Source: Channa striata
Taxonomy: Eukaryota; Chordata; Actinopteri; Anabantiformes; Channidae
Reading direction: 5' to 3'
NCBI GenBank assembly: GCA_033026295.1
Contig: CM065175.1
Location: forward strand, 26,020,875 to 26,084,874
Length of the DNA stretch: 64,000 bases
Shown here one piece after another: positions 13,701 to 29,100 of this stretch. Within the stretch, counting starts at the first letter, position 1, and each line of letters begins with the position of its first letter. The position numbers and the translations under genes were made by a program. A model generated the notes under the pieces. It was not told where the DNA came from. It saw nothing but the letters and a program-made list of their open reading frames with translations, and made no database searches.

Positions 13701-15467
13701 AATGCTCACAAAATATGCTGCAGATGCTGAGCGACAAACCGTCAAAGTCAAGGCCGTGAAAACCTGGACACCATCAGACAGTAAGTCCGTGGTTTACCAG
13801 TTACTGAGAAGATTCCACGAACATCTGGAATCTCCTGAGAGGCAGGACGAGGCAAAAGCTCCAGGGCCGAAGACAGAAAGCAGGATGTGGCGCGGAGACT
13901 TCATTTCTCAGCACACACAGGAAGTGGCCTTTATGCAACTGGGATTCAAAATAACCGGAGCTTAACAAGCCGGACGCGAGGACACGCCGAGTCGGCCGTG
14001 GGCCGGCATCACGCTGTCGGGAGTGTCCTACACTGTTAACTGTAGTCGGCCCGCCATCGGCAGCTTTTTAGCCAATTCCTCACAATAATTTGGCGTCGGT
14101 CAACATCTGCCCATTGCTTTGTCCGGTCTCTTCTGCATCACATGCTGATGCTTTGGAACATGTTCGCTTGGTGATCAAGGCGCGGAGCTTTCAGCACAGT
14201 GGAATGGAAAGGCCAGCGCTTCGATGTTTGACGTCGCATGTAAAGTAAGAAAGTCTCCTACGGACGTGGATGGTACAACAAGACACAGGGCGACTCCCCA
14301 GGACACCGGGGCACTGCCCACCCAAGCACCTCAATAGATACAGGCCTGCTCATTCCAGATCATGAGCTTCACGTTCACCTTATCACCACTTACTGCGATT
14401 AAATGAAAATACATATTTACTGATTTAAAGTAACTTTTCAGTTTGATAATGTACTTTTGACATAATAATAATGCTAATTATTTTACCTTTCTGCGTTCAT
14501 CAGTGTAAAATCATGCTAGAGCTTTAAAAACAATTTGGAGCAACTAAATATCCAATTAATTAAAAACCTTTGTTTAGAATGTCAACAAATACGAGACTGG
14601 TAAATCAAAACGTGTGTGTTTGTAGCAGAAATTCAAACTTCCTCCTAGTTTGCTGCTTCCACATAATTTCACGGACATTGTTATAAGTCATAAAGCGTGA
14701 TGCAAACTGCTGCCTTCTTTTTTTTGTTGTTCTTGCTGTTGAGCCAAAGCATCACGTTCTAGAGTTTACAAATGCTCAACAGAATTTCATATGGCATAAT
14801 CAAATCGCTCGTTATAGCTGAAATTGAACATGCGTCGTATCTGAAGCCATACGACAAACGAATGGGCTGAAATAACTGGCCACACTTTGCTCTGTAGAAG
14901 CTACAGTCACTTTCAATTTTTCCCTGTCCACCCTCAAATGCACCAGTGAATTCTTTTCTGCCCCTGGGGAGGCGACAACACCAAAACCTGAGTTTATCGT
15001 GATCCCACTCTGCCATCCAGTTATTTTCAAGAGTGGGCATCAGACGTAATTTTTGCAGAATTAATTGCTGCTGTTATCATTTCTTGGCCACGGGTCAGAA
15101 AGGCTGTTTAAGAACTCTAACTATAAAACAGATTTTTGGCTGATGGCTTCGGCTTTTAATCACAATCTGAATAATCAATGAAAAGGTAAAACGTATGAAT
15201 ACAACAGATGAAATCAGCAGAAACACTTGACTCGATTGACTGCCCGGTGCGTCAGGAGACGAAACAACAAAGTTTGAAAGAGACAAGAGAGGAAAACAAC
15301 ATCTCTCCACTCACCGTCACCTCATCAGCGCTCACACTCAGCTCCTGTTCCTCAGTCTGACTCTTCACAACACATTTGAACCTGCGCTAAGAGAAGTGAC
15401 TCAACACTGGGCAAGTTGCCTGTGGTGAGCCTGTCAGCTCGGTTCTCTCTCCCTCTCCCTCTCTCCC

Positions 15468-15470
<3 letters not shown>

Positions 15471-15532
<62 letters not shown>
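15471..15532. repeat. Long TG microsatellite
   Basis: About 31 uninterrupted TG units, the longest dinucleotide run in the window. It is preceded by a CTC-rich stretch and followed about 45 bases later by a run of T. Confidence 0.95.
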
Positions 15533-16627
15533 GCTCAGGAATGTGCTTTGGAACTTTTTTCTGCCTCGGAGCTCCACTTTTTTTTTTTTTTTTTTTAAAG
15601 ATGTCAGACTTCCCTGGGCTGAAAAATAACTTAACGTAGCCTCACAGGTGCAGGTTTTGGGGTATGAATGGATTTGCATCCCAAACTGCAAAACTTGTAA
15701 AATGCATTTTCAAATGACATGATGACACAGCATATTGAATTAAAAAAAGTTTATTGAATTGGTGGTGGTACAGATATGAATTAGTGGCATTTTAAAACGG
15801 TCCACAGGGACATTTTTGACACAGACATAGTGATTATTGGGTCGCGTCAGTCTTCGCTGTCGGCGTGACGTTTCTAAACGGGCGTAAAGATTCACTGCTT
15901 GTTGAAAAGTTCCAGACGTCTGACCGCCGAGCATGAGTCGGTCTGAGCTGGCAGAGAGACAGTGAGCGTCATCTGTTGTGACTTTGATGAAGCTCGAGAT
16001 AAAGAACAGCCCAGCAGAGAACCCGCGTCTCAAGGTCACTCCACAGGCCGGAATATACAGTTTGCATGGTAAACCGTCGCTGTTACTTCTGCACCTTCTT
16101 GAATTTGAACGAGAACCTCACGTCTTGGCCCCTTCACTGAAGCATGTGCACTGACAGCAGATTCCTTGGGTGAACAAGACTGTTCATCCAGCTTCCGAAG
16201 TGCGTGGATTCAGTGAGAAGCAGCTCGTTAAAGAGATGCTCTCAGAGCTGGAGAGGGAATCCAAGTAAAATTCAAACCATCTTCAAGGGTTGGGGCCGTT
16301 AGAGGGAAGCAGGACTTTAAGTGTTGTGACTCACTGAATCGAACCTGGTTTCTTCTATTTCCTGGCTACGGGTTAAAGTCTGTTTCTGTGTTGAGGAGAT
16401 CGACGTGAACGTTTCTCCAGATGTGTATTTTTGTCTCTAACAGTTGTTTGCATGTGCGCGTGACCCTGATGACGGCAGGAGGGTTTGTGTGTGAACGACC
16501 TGTGGTGCGACTGCGAGCAGAATGTCAGAGTTGTTCCGCTGAAAATGATCGAGAAACAGTAAATTATAAACTCACTTGCTTAAGTTAGGAATTGACTGAT
16601 TTGTGCAACACGCTGATTTTATCACCA

Positions 16628-16658
16628 AGGAAAGGAAGGAAGGAAGGAAGGAAGGAAG
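16628..16658. repeat. GGAA tetranucleotide microsatellite
   Basis: About seven tandem GGAA units in otherwise unique intergenic sequence. GGAA is also the core of ETS-factor sites, but nothing else here suggests a regulatory role. Confidence 0.9.
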
Positions 16659-18203
16659 TGCTGTTTGCAAGCGAACTGGAGAAAGTTCAGTTACAGTAAA
16701 TGCTGACTGTTCCTGAAGAAAGAAGAATTATTTTAACTGCAGTAAAATGTTCAAAATATTCGTACTCAGTGTTATGAACGAGTCATACAAAAGAAAAACT
16801 CCATGAAAGCAACAGACAAACATGTAAGAGGAAGGTTTTGGCACATGCCTTTAAAACTACTAGAACTCACTGTTTTTAAACCGCAGATAAATTATTGCAA
16901 ATCCAGCGAAGGATTTTCTCAAGGAAACAACAACAACAACTTACAGTTTCATTTGGCGGCTAACGTGCTGAGACTTTACGCAGCGTTTTAGAATCGCTAT
17001 CACTTGCAATTGAGCACTAAAGGCAGATGATGAGAATGTCATTCATCCTGCAGATATTTAGTCAAAATTTTTACTGTTGGTCAAATTGTTTCTCATGGAT
17101 AAAGTGCTGCCCAAAACTTAAGGGACTGATCCGTGTTTGTAGGACATGGATGCAAAAGCCTGATACAACGTTTGACATCGCTCTGTCCTAAAAGTGGCTT
17201 TATCAAACATTCTGGTTTTGTATTTTTGGCTGATTACATTTTTTTTCATTGTCATTTCCTCATTTTTTTTGCTCTGTATGACTAAACCTTTTTTCTAAAA
17301 TTAGCTTCAAAGATTTTAGTTACAGATATTTGATGGGTTAATTCCAGTTCACCCCCGTTTTCACGATCAGCAGCTGCTGCTTGTTGTGCTCTCGGGGTCT
17401 GTATGTCGTCACCCGTTAGCTTTTTCCTTTGGCCTTTCCACCATCCCACGAGGCTCTGGACACTTATTTTTAAATTCCTTTTCTATTATTTTTTATCACT
17501 TTTAGCTTCCGCAAACTGGTACAAACTTTGCCCTGGTACTTTATGGCCCTGTGGTCGTAGTCACAGCGGGTTGGGCTTGTTGTTTTCTTTAATAAGTTCC
17601 TCGCAATTGTGCCAAATATTTGTTCCCAGCCTTTTCCTGGACTGTGGACAGAACTTTTCTTTCCACATCGGCCACAGGCCATAGCTGGGAAAAGTTCCCT
17701 TCCCGAGTACATTGTCCGCTTTCTTTTCTTCTTCCTTTCACATTTCACAGTCTGTTAAAGGAAGGTGTTTCTAAAAAAAAGGTCCCTGCGACTCTGTTGT
17801 AAGTTTCCTAAAAGCACAAACTTGTTTACAGTGATGAACTTTCCTCAGCTCAGAATCTGCGAAGGCAAAGTGTTTCCAGTCATACACGCACTGATTTAAA
17901 TGACTGTGACCAGCAGCTCGATGAATCCGATGATTCACACTGTCATCACAGCTTATGTCTGAGGCACACGGTGCTGTGCTGTTATTAAAGCCTGTGACTC
18001 TCAAAACCTGGAAAGTCTGTTGAAGGAGAGAAGCCGAGTACGAAGATCCATCTTTCGTGACAGAGCTAATTAACGTGAGCACGTGTGCGATCAGCTCCAT
18101 GAAAAGAAAACACTAACTAATAGGTTGTTTAGTTCAACTCGTCAAAGTGGGAAAGGAGCAAATAAATGGACATTCATCTGTATAAAAGGCATTTTCCACG
18201 TCC

Positions 18204-18236
18204 TAATAATAATAATAATAATAATAAAATAATAAT
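18204..18236. repeat. AAT trinucleotide microsatellite
   Basis: About ten AAT units with one interruption (AAAT). Confidence 0.9.
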
Positions 18237-21200
18237 CTGCTGTGCTGTGTCGGTGATGATTGGACTTTGAATCCTGTAACCAAACAGTGGCCAGCAGATG
18301 GTGATGAAACCTGCTCGTCTTGAACGGCACCTCCGACTGACTGTCAACCATTTTGTGATCTAGCGTTTGCAAATTCCCACAACAATGTGTGACAGACAAA
18401 ACATTCAGCTTCTTATAGTCATATTGATTTTAAAGTGCAGTCGTATTTTAAATTCTCTCTATGGGACCTATTAAAATGTAACTCTGACTGTCAACAACAT
18501 CAAACAGACATTTTTCTCACCATACAACATTAAACCTGTTCATTAATTCTTAATACACCCCAGACAACTATTAATAACAAACTATTTTATGTGCATTTAT
18601 TAATAGTTTGTGTTTTTTAAGCATTTAATTCAGTGAAGGAACGGGAGACACTGACGAATTCTAACGTATGGAAACGGTTTAATTACCAACCTCGACGGAT
18701 TCAGTATCACAGCACTTTGAACTGAAGACCAGAACATCTTGAACTGTAGTTATATTTTATTAATTTTCACCGCACATGTTCAGGGAAACACATGTCAATA
18801 TGGATTTGTTACATGAATATCTATTGCACTATAGATATCTGTTGTTTAAAAATACATGTTATGGGATGGCATTAGACTGGCATGGCACCAATATAAATTC
18901 CTCTTTTCTTCATAATAGAGTTTGGCATGTTACTTCAAAATTAGATATATCAAGACACAGAACTGTGGGCACACACCATGTACAGTACTTGACACTTACA
19001 ACCCCAGAGCAAGCAAAAAAAAGCAACCCGCTTCACTCAGCATCAGCTCGTTTCTAGCAGGTGGCGTGAGCGACCAGAAATGCTTTTCCCGGAGGCCAAT
19101 CGAGAGCGTGTTTTTGGAAGAGAAGAGCCTTTATCCGACCGGCTGATGAATGTGAGTCAGTGATAAATGAATTCCGATACAGCAGCGACGGGAATATCCA
19201 TATCAAAGCGAGGACTTGAAAAGGGAGGAAATGGGGTTTGAAGGCAGCCACTGTTAGTAATTGCGATAAATCTTTATTTCATTGAGGGGAAAAAAATGGA
19301 TATTAAAGCGAAGCCCTGTAGAGTTGAGGATGATGGCGAATGATGGAGGCTGGATTCCACCTGCCTGTGGACCAGTGCTGCTCCTCTAAAGGAGGAACGA
19401 AACATCAGCTCGACACAGACGCATCGGGTCAACGGCCAGTTTAATGCTCTGTGACACAGGATCTCTCCCGGTGAAAAACCCTGCATCACAAATCCACGCC
19501 ATAGTCACGTCAGCGTGTTCATGCGCGTTCTGGAAAAAACGATAAAGCTTAAAATTTCAGCAGAAGTGGAACATTTTTGAACCCGGTGTAGTGGACACTT
19601 TTGTCCCCACTGGCCTTGGATGGTATCACACCATGAGCACACGGCGTCTCACACTGGCGTTGAACCCTGGTCTTCTGTGGGCATTTCCATTGTACTTCCA
19701 TTGGACTCGAATAGACAGGTTTTGACACCTGGATAATCAGAATGGACCCACAAAGACTTTGTCCACTATGAACTACGTCACTACATGCAACTCTTGTGCC
19801 ATATTCAGTGAGGCGGCTAGACTGATAATACATATGCCAGAGGGCGGCTGCTAAACCATAACTATGGGCTAATAATGATATAAACCCTTAAATCGGCCGA
19901 TCAAATTATTGGTTAGTCTGTGGCATACGATCTGGAAAGAATTCCAACATGAAAGTTGAAATAGTTTGATTAATGAATTTAGTATGGTAGACACAATGTC
20001 ATATTATTTTAATATAGAATTAAAATAAAAGCTGGGTGTGAGATGGCTCCGGTAACAACAGTAGATGTTTGGTATTTGTAGCCGACATGCTCAAAAGTTT
20101 TTAACAGTAATCTACTGTGGCTTCAGGCGTCTGCCAAATTACAGCGTGGGCAAAATAAAATATTACAGATGTACTGGAAAATTGTTGTCATTTTTGACAG
20201 TTATAGTTTGAACATTAAAAATTCAGAACAAACGTTTACTTAAGTACTGTGAGTGCATCATTCTTAGAAGTCATAATACATAGAAACATTCTGTTCATCC
20301 ACTGATTTCAACATAACCCGTTTAATTACACCCTCCCCTCCCCCAAAAAAAACACCTTCCAAGCAGCTTCTGATTGGTTGCCTCCTTTTAGAGGGTGTGG
20401 CTAAGTTTACTTAAGACTATTTGGTTAAGTTAAGGAAAAGATCACAGTCGCGGCCAATGGAAAGTGACACGTGAACCACGTTTGCCATCCACCAACTACC
20501 ACAGTATCAGCCTCGTCTTAGAGTCCACAGGTTTTCCTCGGGCGGAGTCTCCAAGGAGATCACACGGACACAGTGAAGGAGCCTATTATACAGTTTCCAG
20601 TGTAGTGGCCCAGACTACATCCCTCTGAATCGAATCACGTCCACACACACACACGACAGTTAGAAGAAGTAGTTACAGTATAAAGGAAGGTATACAGCAG
20701 CATTCCTCAGAGCACGTCTAATTCCTGCCAAAAGTCTCTGGCAACATTTAGTTTGTTAACAACCTCGACTAAATGTTTCGCAGCACTTGGCTGGTGGCTG
20801 GTGTTCATTTCCCGCCCCGACGGCAACACAGTGACACGACGGCGACTAATATGGCCGTCGGACCCTCAGTGGGGTCGTGTGTACGCGTCGCGATGGCGAG
20901 GAAGACCGACGCTGCAGCGAACATCGTGCACAGTGAGGAACGAGGGAGTTTTGCAAATGGACATAAGAGAAAGTCATAAGCAGCAGGTGGATGCGGTGGC
21001 TCAACGCAGCTTCATTGGCTCTTTTGTTTGTGCGTTCGGCCTTTTCGACACAGCCGAAAGCCTGCGTCAGTGCAACGCAGAAAGCCAGCAGATCCCAGAG
21101 CAGCAACGCACAACCGTGCTGAGAGCGGAACACTGGATCGAGACTGTCACAGCCCAGAACAAGTGCACTGCTCAGATCCCTGACGCTGTAAAACACATTC

Positions 21201-22634
21201 TTTAATATTACGGCCAACGGTCTCCTTTGTCTAATTAGCTATTAATGACTTTTTCCGCCACTGAGAGAGCTTCTGCACGGGCAGATTTATGTAACATCGC
21301 TGAGCGATAATTCTCCGAGCTGTGGAGGACAAGCTAATCCACTGCATAATTTATCATGGCTGGCACAAGCCTGTTCCTTCAATCAGCTGATCAGTATTCA
21401 TGCGCTTTGTGGCGCGTCCACGCTGTTCAACTCGCCTCTTCAGTTCACTTTGTGGCATCAGAGGAGAAATCAAAGGACGACGCTGCAGCTGTTTGTCGTC
21501 TGGACTTTAGGTCGAGCTCTCACCGCTGGTTGTGGTTGCTGCTGTACATTAGCGAAGCTTTTTGCAGGAATCTGTCGAGCCTTTTGTTTCACAGCATGAA
21601 TATACAAGTATGGAAAATTACTATTTTCTCGTCTGCCTGCACTGATGTCCCGGGGGAAACAGGCGAAGCAGTCAATGGATCCATGTCACTTTTTAACCAT
21701 CAACACAAACTGTCACGTACGTAGGCAGCAATGGTAGAAAACAGCATCCGCAGAGCAAAACAGAACGTACTTCACAGATCAATAAAAGCCTTTTTTTTAA
21801 TCCCGGCAAACTAAGAGATGCTATTCTACTGCGCGGTTCCATTTAGCTTCATGTGCCTTGTGATGACGCAAGCATGTAGTTATTTGATTTTGTGTAGCGC
21901 GACACCTTGTTCACATCTTTACACATTGTCAGGTGGACAGAAATTTGGACGTCCTTTGCAGAAGTTCGACTCTTTGTTGTCGTCCACACAGTTGCTCTGC
22001 TAATGACATAATTCTTTTTGCGAAGAATTAGCAGAAAGAAAAAGTTGCAACCACCATTTCTCAGCAATAAATGACCTGACGAAACATATTAGGATTTTAT
22101 ATTTGAGTTCTAATTGCTTTATGTTTGAAGGCGGCGTTCTCCTCATCGCTAACATTAAGCAACTTTTTTCCAAAGCACTTGTGGGCGACGTTGAGTCTTT
22201 CACATCTCGTAAGTGCGAGACATTCGCTCTGATGCTCTGGGGAGAAGGAACGACGATGGCGAGTAAAATCGAAAAAAATAAGAAAAAAAAACAACGGTCA
22301 AAGCTGTGAACAAGGCGTAATAACGATGTCTGATACCGTCTGATAAAAAGATGCGAGAAACTGCCTCATCTGGAGGAGGAGGTGCTGAGACACAGTGATG
22401 TTCGAGAATGAGCTCTTGCCCATCCGCCTACTTCCTGTCAAAAAGCTGACACTTCCTCCCAGCGACGTCGTTAGACTCAGCTGCACTAATTATAGCGCCA
22501 AGTCCGACCGAGTCTGCAGTATTCTGCCTCGACTGCAAAATTGTGCTTAGGAGTTTATGTCCCAGAAGTGTTAAGGCTTTTTAAAATTCAATACCAGACA
22601 TTTTTCTAAGTACTAATGAGCTACACCAACGAAG

Positions 22635-22640
22635 TTTAAT
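22635..22640 (-). terminator. Candidate poly(A) signal of sema7a
   Basis: The minus strand reads ATTAAA about 520 bases past the sema7a stop codon. I noticed no AATAAA between the stop and this point. It is only a hexamer match. Confidence 0.3.
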
Positions 22641-23156
22641 AAGATGAATGGTCATGTAGGAGTGGTATTAAAGGTTTACATATTCACAAATAAGCACAAT
22701 TAAGTCGATTTCAAAAAAGGTAGAGGAATGGTAAAAAGAATTGGCCTGGTATTGGTGTTTTTTCACGTAGGATATGTTCCTTTTTTAAACAGAGAAGAAA
22801 GGTTCGCAAAGCACATAATTATGGTTGAATCAAGTTTGAACTCACGAGGCTGGTCAATGCATGGACAATAACTCCTAGTCACGTTAGTCTGAATAAAACA
22901 ACGTATGCATTTCCCCACTCGGACCTTGCTAAGAATGCTGCAGCTGCAGATATCTTGCTTTACACCAAGAATACAAAACTGAACCCATCATTCACTAATA
23001 TTTTATGAACTCTAAAAATCGATATGAATCGGCATCTTTACAATGCAACCATGTACTTCAATGCTCTGCGAACCTAACCTCCTAACAGCGGCTCCTCGTC
23101 TTTTACGTCGCCGGGAGCCAGTGAGGATGAGGGGTTAGCATTAGCATTAGCTGCAG

Positions 23157-26100
23157 TTAATGGAGCCAAAGGGTAGCCACGGCGAGCAGCAGCGACGGCC
23201 CCAGCGTGGAGGCCAGCGAGGCGGCCAGGAGCCAGCCTTCGTTCCTCAGCCTGAAGGAGATGACCTCCACCTTGAATCCGTCCTCGGTGGCCATGCAGCG
23301 GAAGACGCCTTCTTTTAGGGGCGTATCCACAACCGGCCCCAGGACGCAGAAGTCCCCGGAGAAGATGCAGGGGTATTTCTTAACACAGTTATCCTTCTCC
23401 CAGCGGTAGGTGGCGTGGAAGGAGCGCACGGGGCAGGGGAGGAAGACCGTGGTGTTGGACTGCACCACCACTTCCTGGGGGTACGTTCGACGCTGCTTCA
23501 GAGCTGCATGGACACACAGAAATCATTAATGAACAAAACTGATCATTTCAAGTTTGTGGCGTTGACAAGCAACTGTAATTACAGTTGACTGTGTGCAGTA
23601 TTAATTTTTAACATTCTAGTAAATAATGAGTTTCCCTCTCTATGTGGCTGCTGTCAGGTTCAGGTCATTTTTAGATTTGCTGCTTGACAAACAAATGCTC
23701 TATGTATTTGCAAAACGCAGCACTAACACACACTCCCAACTAAAATTGTGAATGCCTTAAAGAAGGTCGTGCATCGTTCATAAGGCCCCTGTGCCATTAT
23801 TTTTGGCCTTAGCTGTGATCTTTGCAAAGGAAAAGTGACACTGAGCTGTTCACAGATCAGTACCACCTACTCAGTTTAACCAGCTCTGACTCTAAATAGT
23901 TTTTCTCCTAATCAAACAATCTTAGTTATGATCTAAATCCCTGCTTACATAGCTTTTATCCACGCAGTCTCTTTGCCCAAGGACCCTTGTGGTTCGTGGT
24001 GGACTGCTGTACCAACTGAGCTACAGCCGCCCCCTGATCTACATGTGACACGGCTGTTTCTTTGGGATTAAGTGTATTACTACAACAATAGTTTGCCCTT
24101 ATTTTGCCCTGTTGCTGACAAGTGAAAACTATATTCTGATATATTGTACAATAACTGAATGTGACTGACATTAATTACTTAATTCTTCCTTCAGCCTCAG
24201 TACTGACAGAATAACACACACATAAAACCTCTCTGCAGACCATCAAGCTACACTGCAGCACCACAACAATGCTGCTCCACGTTTCCGTTCTGCATGGATC
24301 AATAATGGATGAGGGAGCTGCCTGTTTGTGCCTCACGCTTCCCGTAACAACGTGCAGTTCGCTGTGCTGGGCCACGCCGTCCACTGTGCATTTTAGCCCT
24401 GTGCGGTGTGTAGTTCCCCATCGGCGTGATGATCAACCGCCGTGTACTATGGGCTCTGGTGTCAATTCGCCTGATCACGCACATTTCCTTTATTCACTGT
24501 AATATTTTTATAATATTTAATATTTTTCACAATTTTTATTCACCTTTAATGCTCTCTAACTTGAGGCTCTCTCTCTTTTTCAAGAACTCCCCGATCACAT
24601 TCTCACACACTGACACACTGACACCTTTAAGTTGCCCAGTGCAACCGCGGTCTGATCCGTGACCGCTGAAGCTGCTCCACCGCAGCAGTCGGGCTTAATT
24701 CCACAAGCTTCTCGAACCTTTAGGCCGCCACTGCCCCCTGTTTTAGCCCCCCAGGAAGTTTGAATTTTTCCCCTTCATAACATTTCACCCTTATGCCTCC
24801 AGTTTGAGAATAAATGATCACAACCTGTGTTAATGTCACAACGTAACATTACTTATTAACTTACATACAGAGGCATTAGCAGAGGAATTATTTGTGAACA
24901 CGTAATGTTTTCATTGACTTTAAAACAGAGAATAACGAATAAATATGCAGCAGTGTTATTCCTATAGCTCCAAGATATCAGCCAAGAGATGAAAACCCAT
25001 CGCTTCTAAGTATTCCAGGGAAATCGACCAGAACCTGTTACCGCACGCGCTGAGAGGACAAGTGGCACTGACACAAGCAGAAATAAATGTAATGGAAAAA
25101 TCCGATCACTTAAGGAGATGGCCTTCCCTTTGGAGGGGAGTAATTGTCGTGATTAGTTAAGGTTATAACTGGGCTCTGAGCTTTCAAACAGAGCAAGACA
25201 TGAGATGAGTAAAAAGAAAAAGGAAAAAAATCTCTCCCTGTGGGTTTTTGGACTCAGCTCAATTATGTGATAATCATCTTTTTACTGTAGCTGCTCAGAA
25301 AGGTTCCTATTTTGGTTTAATTAAGATCCAGAGAGAGCGGGAGAGAGCAGATAAGGGCTCACCAGCAGCTTCCCCACAAACCGAGGAGTTCGAATGGTCC
25401 AGATTCTGAACGATTGTCCTGGTGGAAAATAACAGAGAGGACAAATTAGCAGCATTAAATAGGTTCACAAATGGCTTATGAGGCTTCACATCAACCTGCT
25501 GTTACTCGCAAATTAAAAACAGGCAAAGACAAAAAAATTCAACAATGTCAGAGTGAGAAAATGACTCAGAGGCTTATTACGACCAATGATTGATTTTCAT
25601 ATTCTTTCCTAAAGTTGGAGCCAGAGCAATTTACTGAATGAGAAAGATGCAGTCACGTAGCTGATACTAGCTGCTGTACGTTTGCATTTCATCGTTATTT
25701 TTATGAACTGCAGCTCATTTTCTTCAACTCCAGGCCAATGATCAATCAGAATGGAACATGTGATTTCTTTATTTATCTTTTGATCTGACGCTTCTGACAG
25801 TCGTCTTTTTTTTTGGGTGAGTGGCCTCCGCTATTTTGTCAGCTCATGTAAAAACAGCCAATAGCTCTGCAGCAATGACGTCATTTCTAATCATACTCAG
25901 ATGTGACGTTGTATCCAGGCGGGATGGCGATGCACTTCCTCCTGGCCTTGTCCCAGCCACAGTATGGATCCCGGGAAAGAATGCACTCTCGGCACGTGTC
26001 GCCATAGCGACCACAGTCAGCCAGAGGCAGCCTCTGGACCTCCATCGCTGTACCGACATACAGGTGTCCCTGAGAATGAAAGGATTCAATACACTTTGTG

Positions 26101-29100
26101 ACTTGATCATGAATAAACATATTTAATATTTGAAAAAGAATTGAGTAAGTGTATCACCCGGGGCATTAAAGTGCCTCATTCATCGTACAAGCCCATTTAT
26201 TCACATATTCATTAACATACTCATTCAATATGCAACCAGGCCCATAAGCATTAATGTTCAAAATTCACATTTTCAATTTTGAACGTTTTATAGCATAAAA
26301 TAAATGACAAAATGCCAAGGGATGAAAATATTACACATTATTTTTTTCCCTTTACAACACTCCTTTGAAAAGCAACTTTGAAATTAGCTCCTCTAACAGA
26401 GAGAGAGGAACCATCTTTTAATGAGGCTTTAATTTTCAAAAAGCTCCGAATAAGTACAAACTAATTCTTCCCCTTTTTTCCTTTTATTGACTCAGACCAG
26501 AACCTGCTCAGTTTGTAGATATGTAACAGGCCAAACCGCTTCAATATACTTAAGGGAAACTCACACAAAGTTTATTTATGAATGTGACTGTTCTGTTCTG
26601 TGCAGACACAGTTAGTGGAGGTGGGGTCTCAGACTGCTGGGGGACCAACCCCTGATGCACTGAGACACGTTCCTCCTCTCAGCCCACATTTAAGTGTCAC
26701 CACTGCAGGACATTAACTCTGTGTCTTCTCCCTCTCTGTCTCCCTCTCTCTGTCCCTGTCCTCAGGTGTCCCCAGCTTTGGAGCTTTGTGTCTGCCCAGC
26801 TACTGGTCCGACCAACCTGCCCAATGATTTTTCTCCCTCCACTTTCTATTCACGGGCATGTAGCAAGGGAGCAGATATGGAGGCCAGTTGTGCTTCGGCA
26901 CCATAAAAACCAACTGTGCTTAGTGTGAATATGACCTTAATCTTCCTTATGCATCTTAAGGTGGACCTGCAGAGTTTGGCAGCATTGAATATGGCCTGAT
27001 GCAAAACAGCGCTGCAGCTGAAACCCTCTTTGACTGCAGACTATTCTTCGTACCTTTTGGGAGTCGATGGCCATGTTTAGAACGGGACCCTCGTTGTGAA
27101 ACAGAGAGTATTGAGATATGATGAAGACTCCCTCACTGGTGTGAAGAACTTTGAGAACTTTGCCTTGTTCTGTAAAAATAAAGAGTTAGAGACAGTGTCA
27201 ACGGGGCGGGGTCACGGGTCACGGGTCACAGGTCTGCAGTTTTCTAGAGTTACATGAAAGTGCACACACACACAAAAAGATGCAAAATTTTTGGTGTGAA
27301 ATTTCTCTGGTTCCATCTTTCCAGCCTTTGTTGTGCTGCCCAGAGTGTTTTATAAATACTGTACATGGGTTTGACTTGGACGGCTTCCACTCTTCAGCGA
27401 AGCTGGAAGGCCAAAAGCAAAACGATAGCTAGAAATGTTTCTGAACATGCATTTGGGATGACAGAGTTGCTCTGGCAAGTGAGTATGTGAAGCTGAACTT
27501 CTGTTGAACCTCGATAGAAAGAGCCAAACCACAGTTCCGGCTAACTATCACAATACACAATCACATAAAGTGGAAAAGTTTAGCCCAGTTTGGATCAAAA
27601 CACAGAACTTCAATGTCCCAGAACTTTCCTTCTGGCCTTGGTTGTGCCCTGTTAGGCAGCAACAACAAACAACAGAAACGATGATTGTCCACAATCTATG
27701 ATGAATCCTTTTATAATATGAAATTTTTTCTAAACAACTGGGAAAACAGGCAAATGCTCTGGAACCTACATTGTTTCTTTTCTACATGTCCAAGTTCTGT
27801 GCAGAAACGCCTTAGGACGGACCAGTTTGCTGGTGTCCTGTGTCAAAATCTGTTTTTTAAGATGTTTAGGGTTCATGTAATTAGCATTTATTAAATAACT
27901 ACTCAATCAACCTCGAACAGTCTGGCACAGTAAAACTGTAAAAGAGCAACCAAACCACAAACGCAGAATGGATGCAATAAACGATTTGACAAAAACAGGA
28001 AGCGTATAAAAACACTTAGACATTAACATGGATTCATTTGTATTGGATTGATTTATTTTATAAATATGGATTTATGATAGGATTTCATTATAATTTTCTG
28101 TAAGCAGCCCTGAGTCTATACATGCCAGCAGCGTCTGTTCAAATTTGACGCCTTCGTCACCAACCACCAAATTTGTGTTTGTCGCCACTTAAACAAAAAA
28201 ACACTAAAACAATTTTTCTGAACATCCTAAACACGGTAGGGCTCTAGTTTGAGATGTCGTGGGCTGTACTGGCGATCGTAACACGACCTAACACACACTG
28301 ACACTCGAGCGTAATTGTGGCGTCGACACGATATGCAAAACGACAATTTGACACGCTGGGAAGTGTCTTTATCTGACGCTGTTGGAAAGCAACCACCCAG
28401 CTCGACCTTCTGCCTACACCAGAACAAAGTGCCGCCGCCGCCTCGCAGACGTCTCTGTTTGCCTTTGAACGCTCGTGTCCTGCATGCAGCAGACACGGAA
28501 CGTTGAAGAGGATCCTGTGTTGCTGTGAGCCTGAGTGGTGGGGCAATTTCGTTCGACGACTCGTGTTTTCTAACTTATCTGCCTCATTGCATTTCAAATG
28601 AGAAGACAAATGCAACGGCCCTTTGCAGAAATGCTCTAATTGATTCTGTCATTTGTCGCATCTCACACGCTTTTGCCTCCCCCGCTGTGAAAATGTGATT
28701 ACAGTGATATCTTTATCTAAAATCTTCATTTCCTCAATGTTCCCTCAGTGAGGCGCTTTCTCATATGTAATTAGGCTGGCAGGTTCTTGCTGTCACTTAG
28801 ACTTCTTTTGTCTTGAAACTGCCTTGTCTCCTTTTCATACACTTTAAATCGGTTTTTCTCTACAGTCAAAGATAACACTTCCCAATTTATCCAGTTTATC
28901 CTTATTTGATTCTTTAATTCTGTCTATAGCTATTTTGGGCCGTTCTATCAAAACGGTGCATCAGCACAAAGACGGCAGCAAGACTTTGAGAAGGGACAAA
29001 AAGGGGACAATGCTGAACTCGTGCAGCATCTGCTGATTTATACATCGGGAGGAGTTTGCTGAGCACATACTGTGCACTGTTCTCTACAGTAAACTCCTCC

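Larger units (their letters stand above)
7714..23156. other. Intergenic region between TLR and sema7a
   Basis: About 15 kb with no gene I can support. It contains a long TG microsatellite (15471-15532), a poly-T run (15577-15597), a GGAA tetranucleotide run (16628-16658), an AAT run (18204-18236) and a CpG-rich patch near 20800-21200. A stretch around 13410-13650 resembles degenerate interspersed repeat sequence. The TLR promoter and 5' exon and the sema7a 3' UTR should lie here. The longest unexplained open frame (20753-21205, plus) has an overlapping antisense frame and no recognisable family. Confidence 0.6.

Noticed and set aside
20753..21205. 150-codon plus-strand open frame in the TLR-sema7a interval
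   Set aside because: No recognisable domain, an almost equally long frame on the opposite strand, and a CpG-rich composition that lowers stop-codon frequency.
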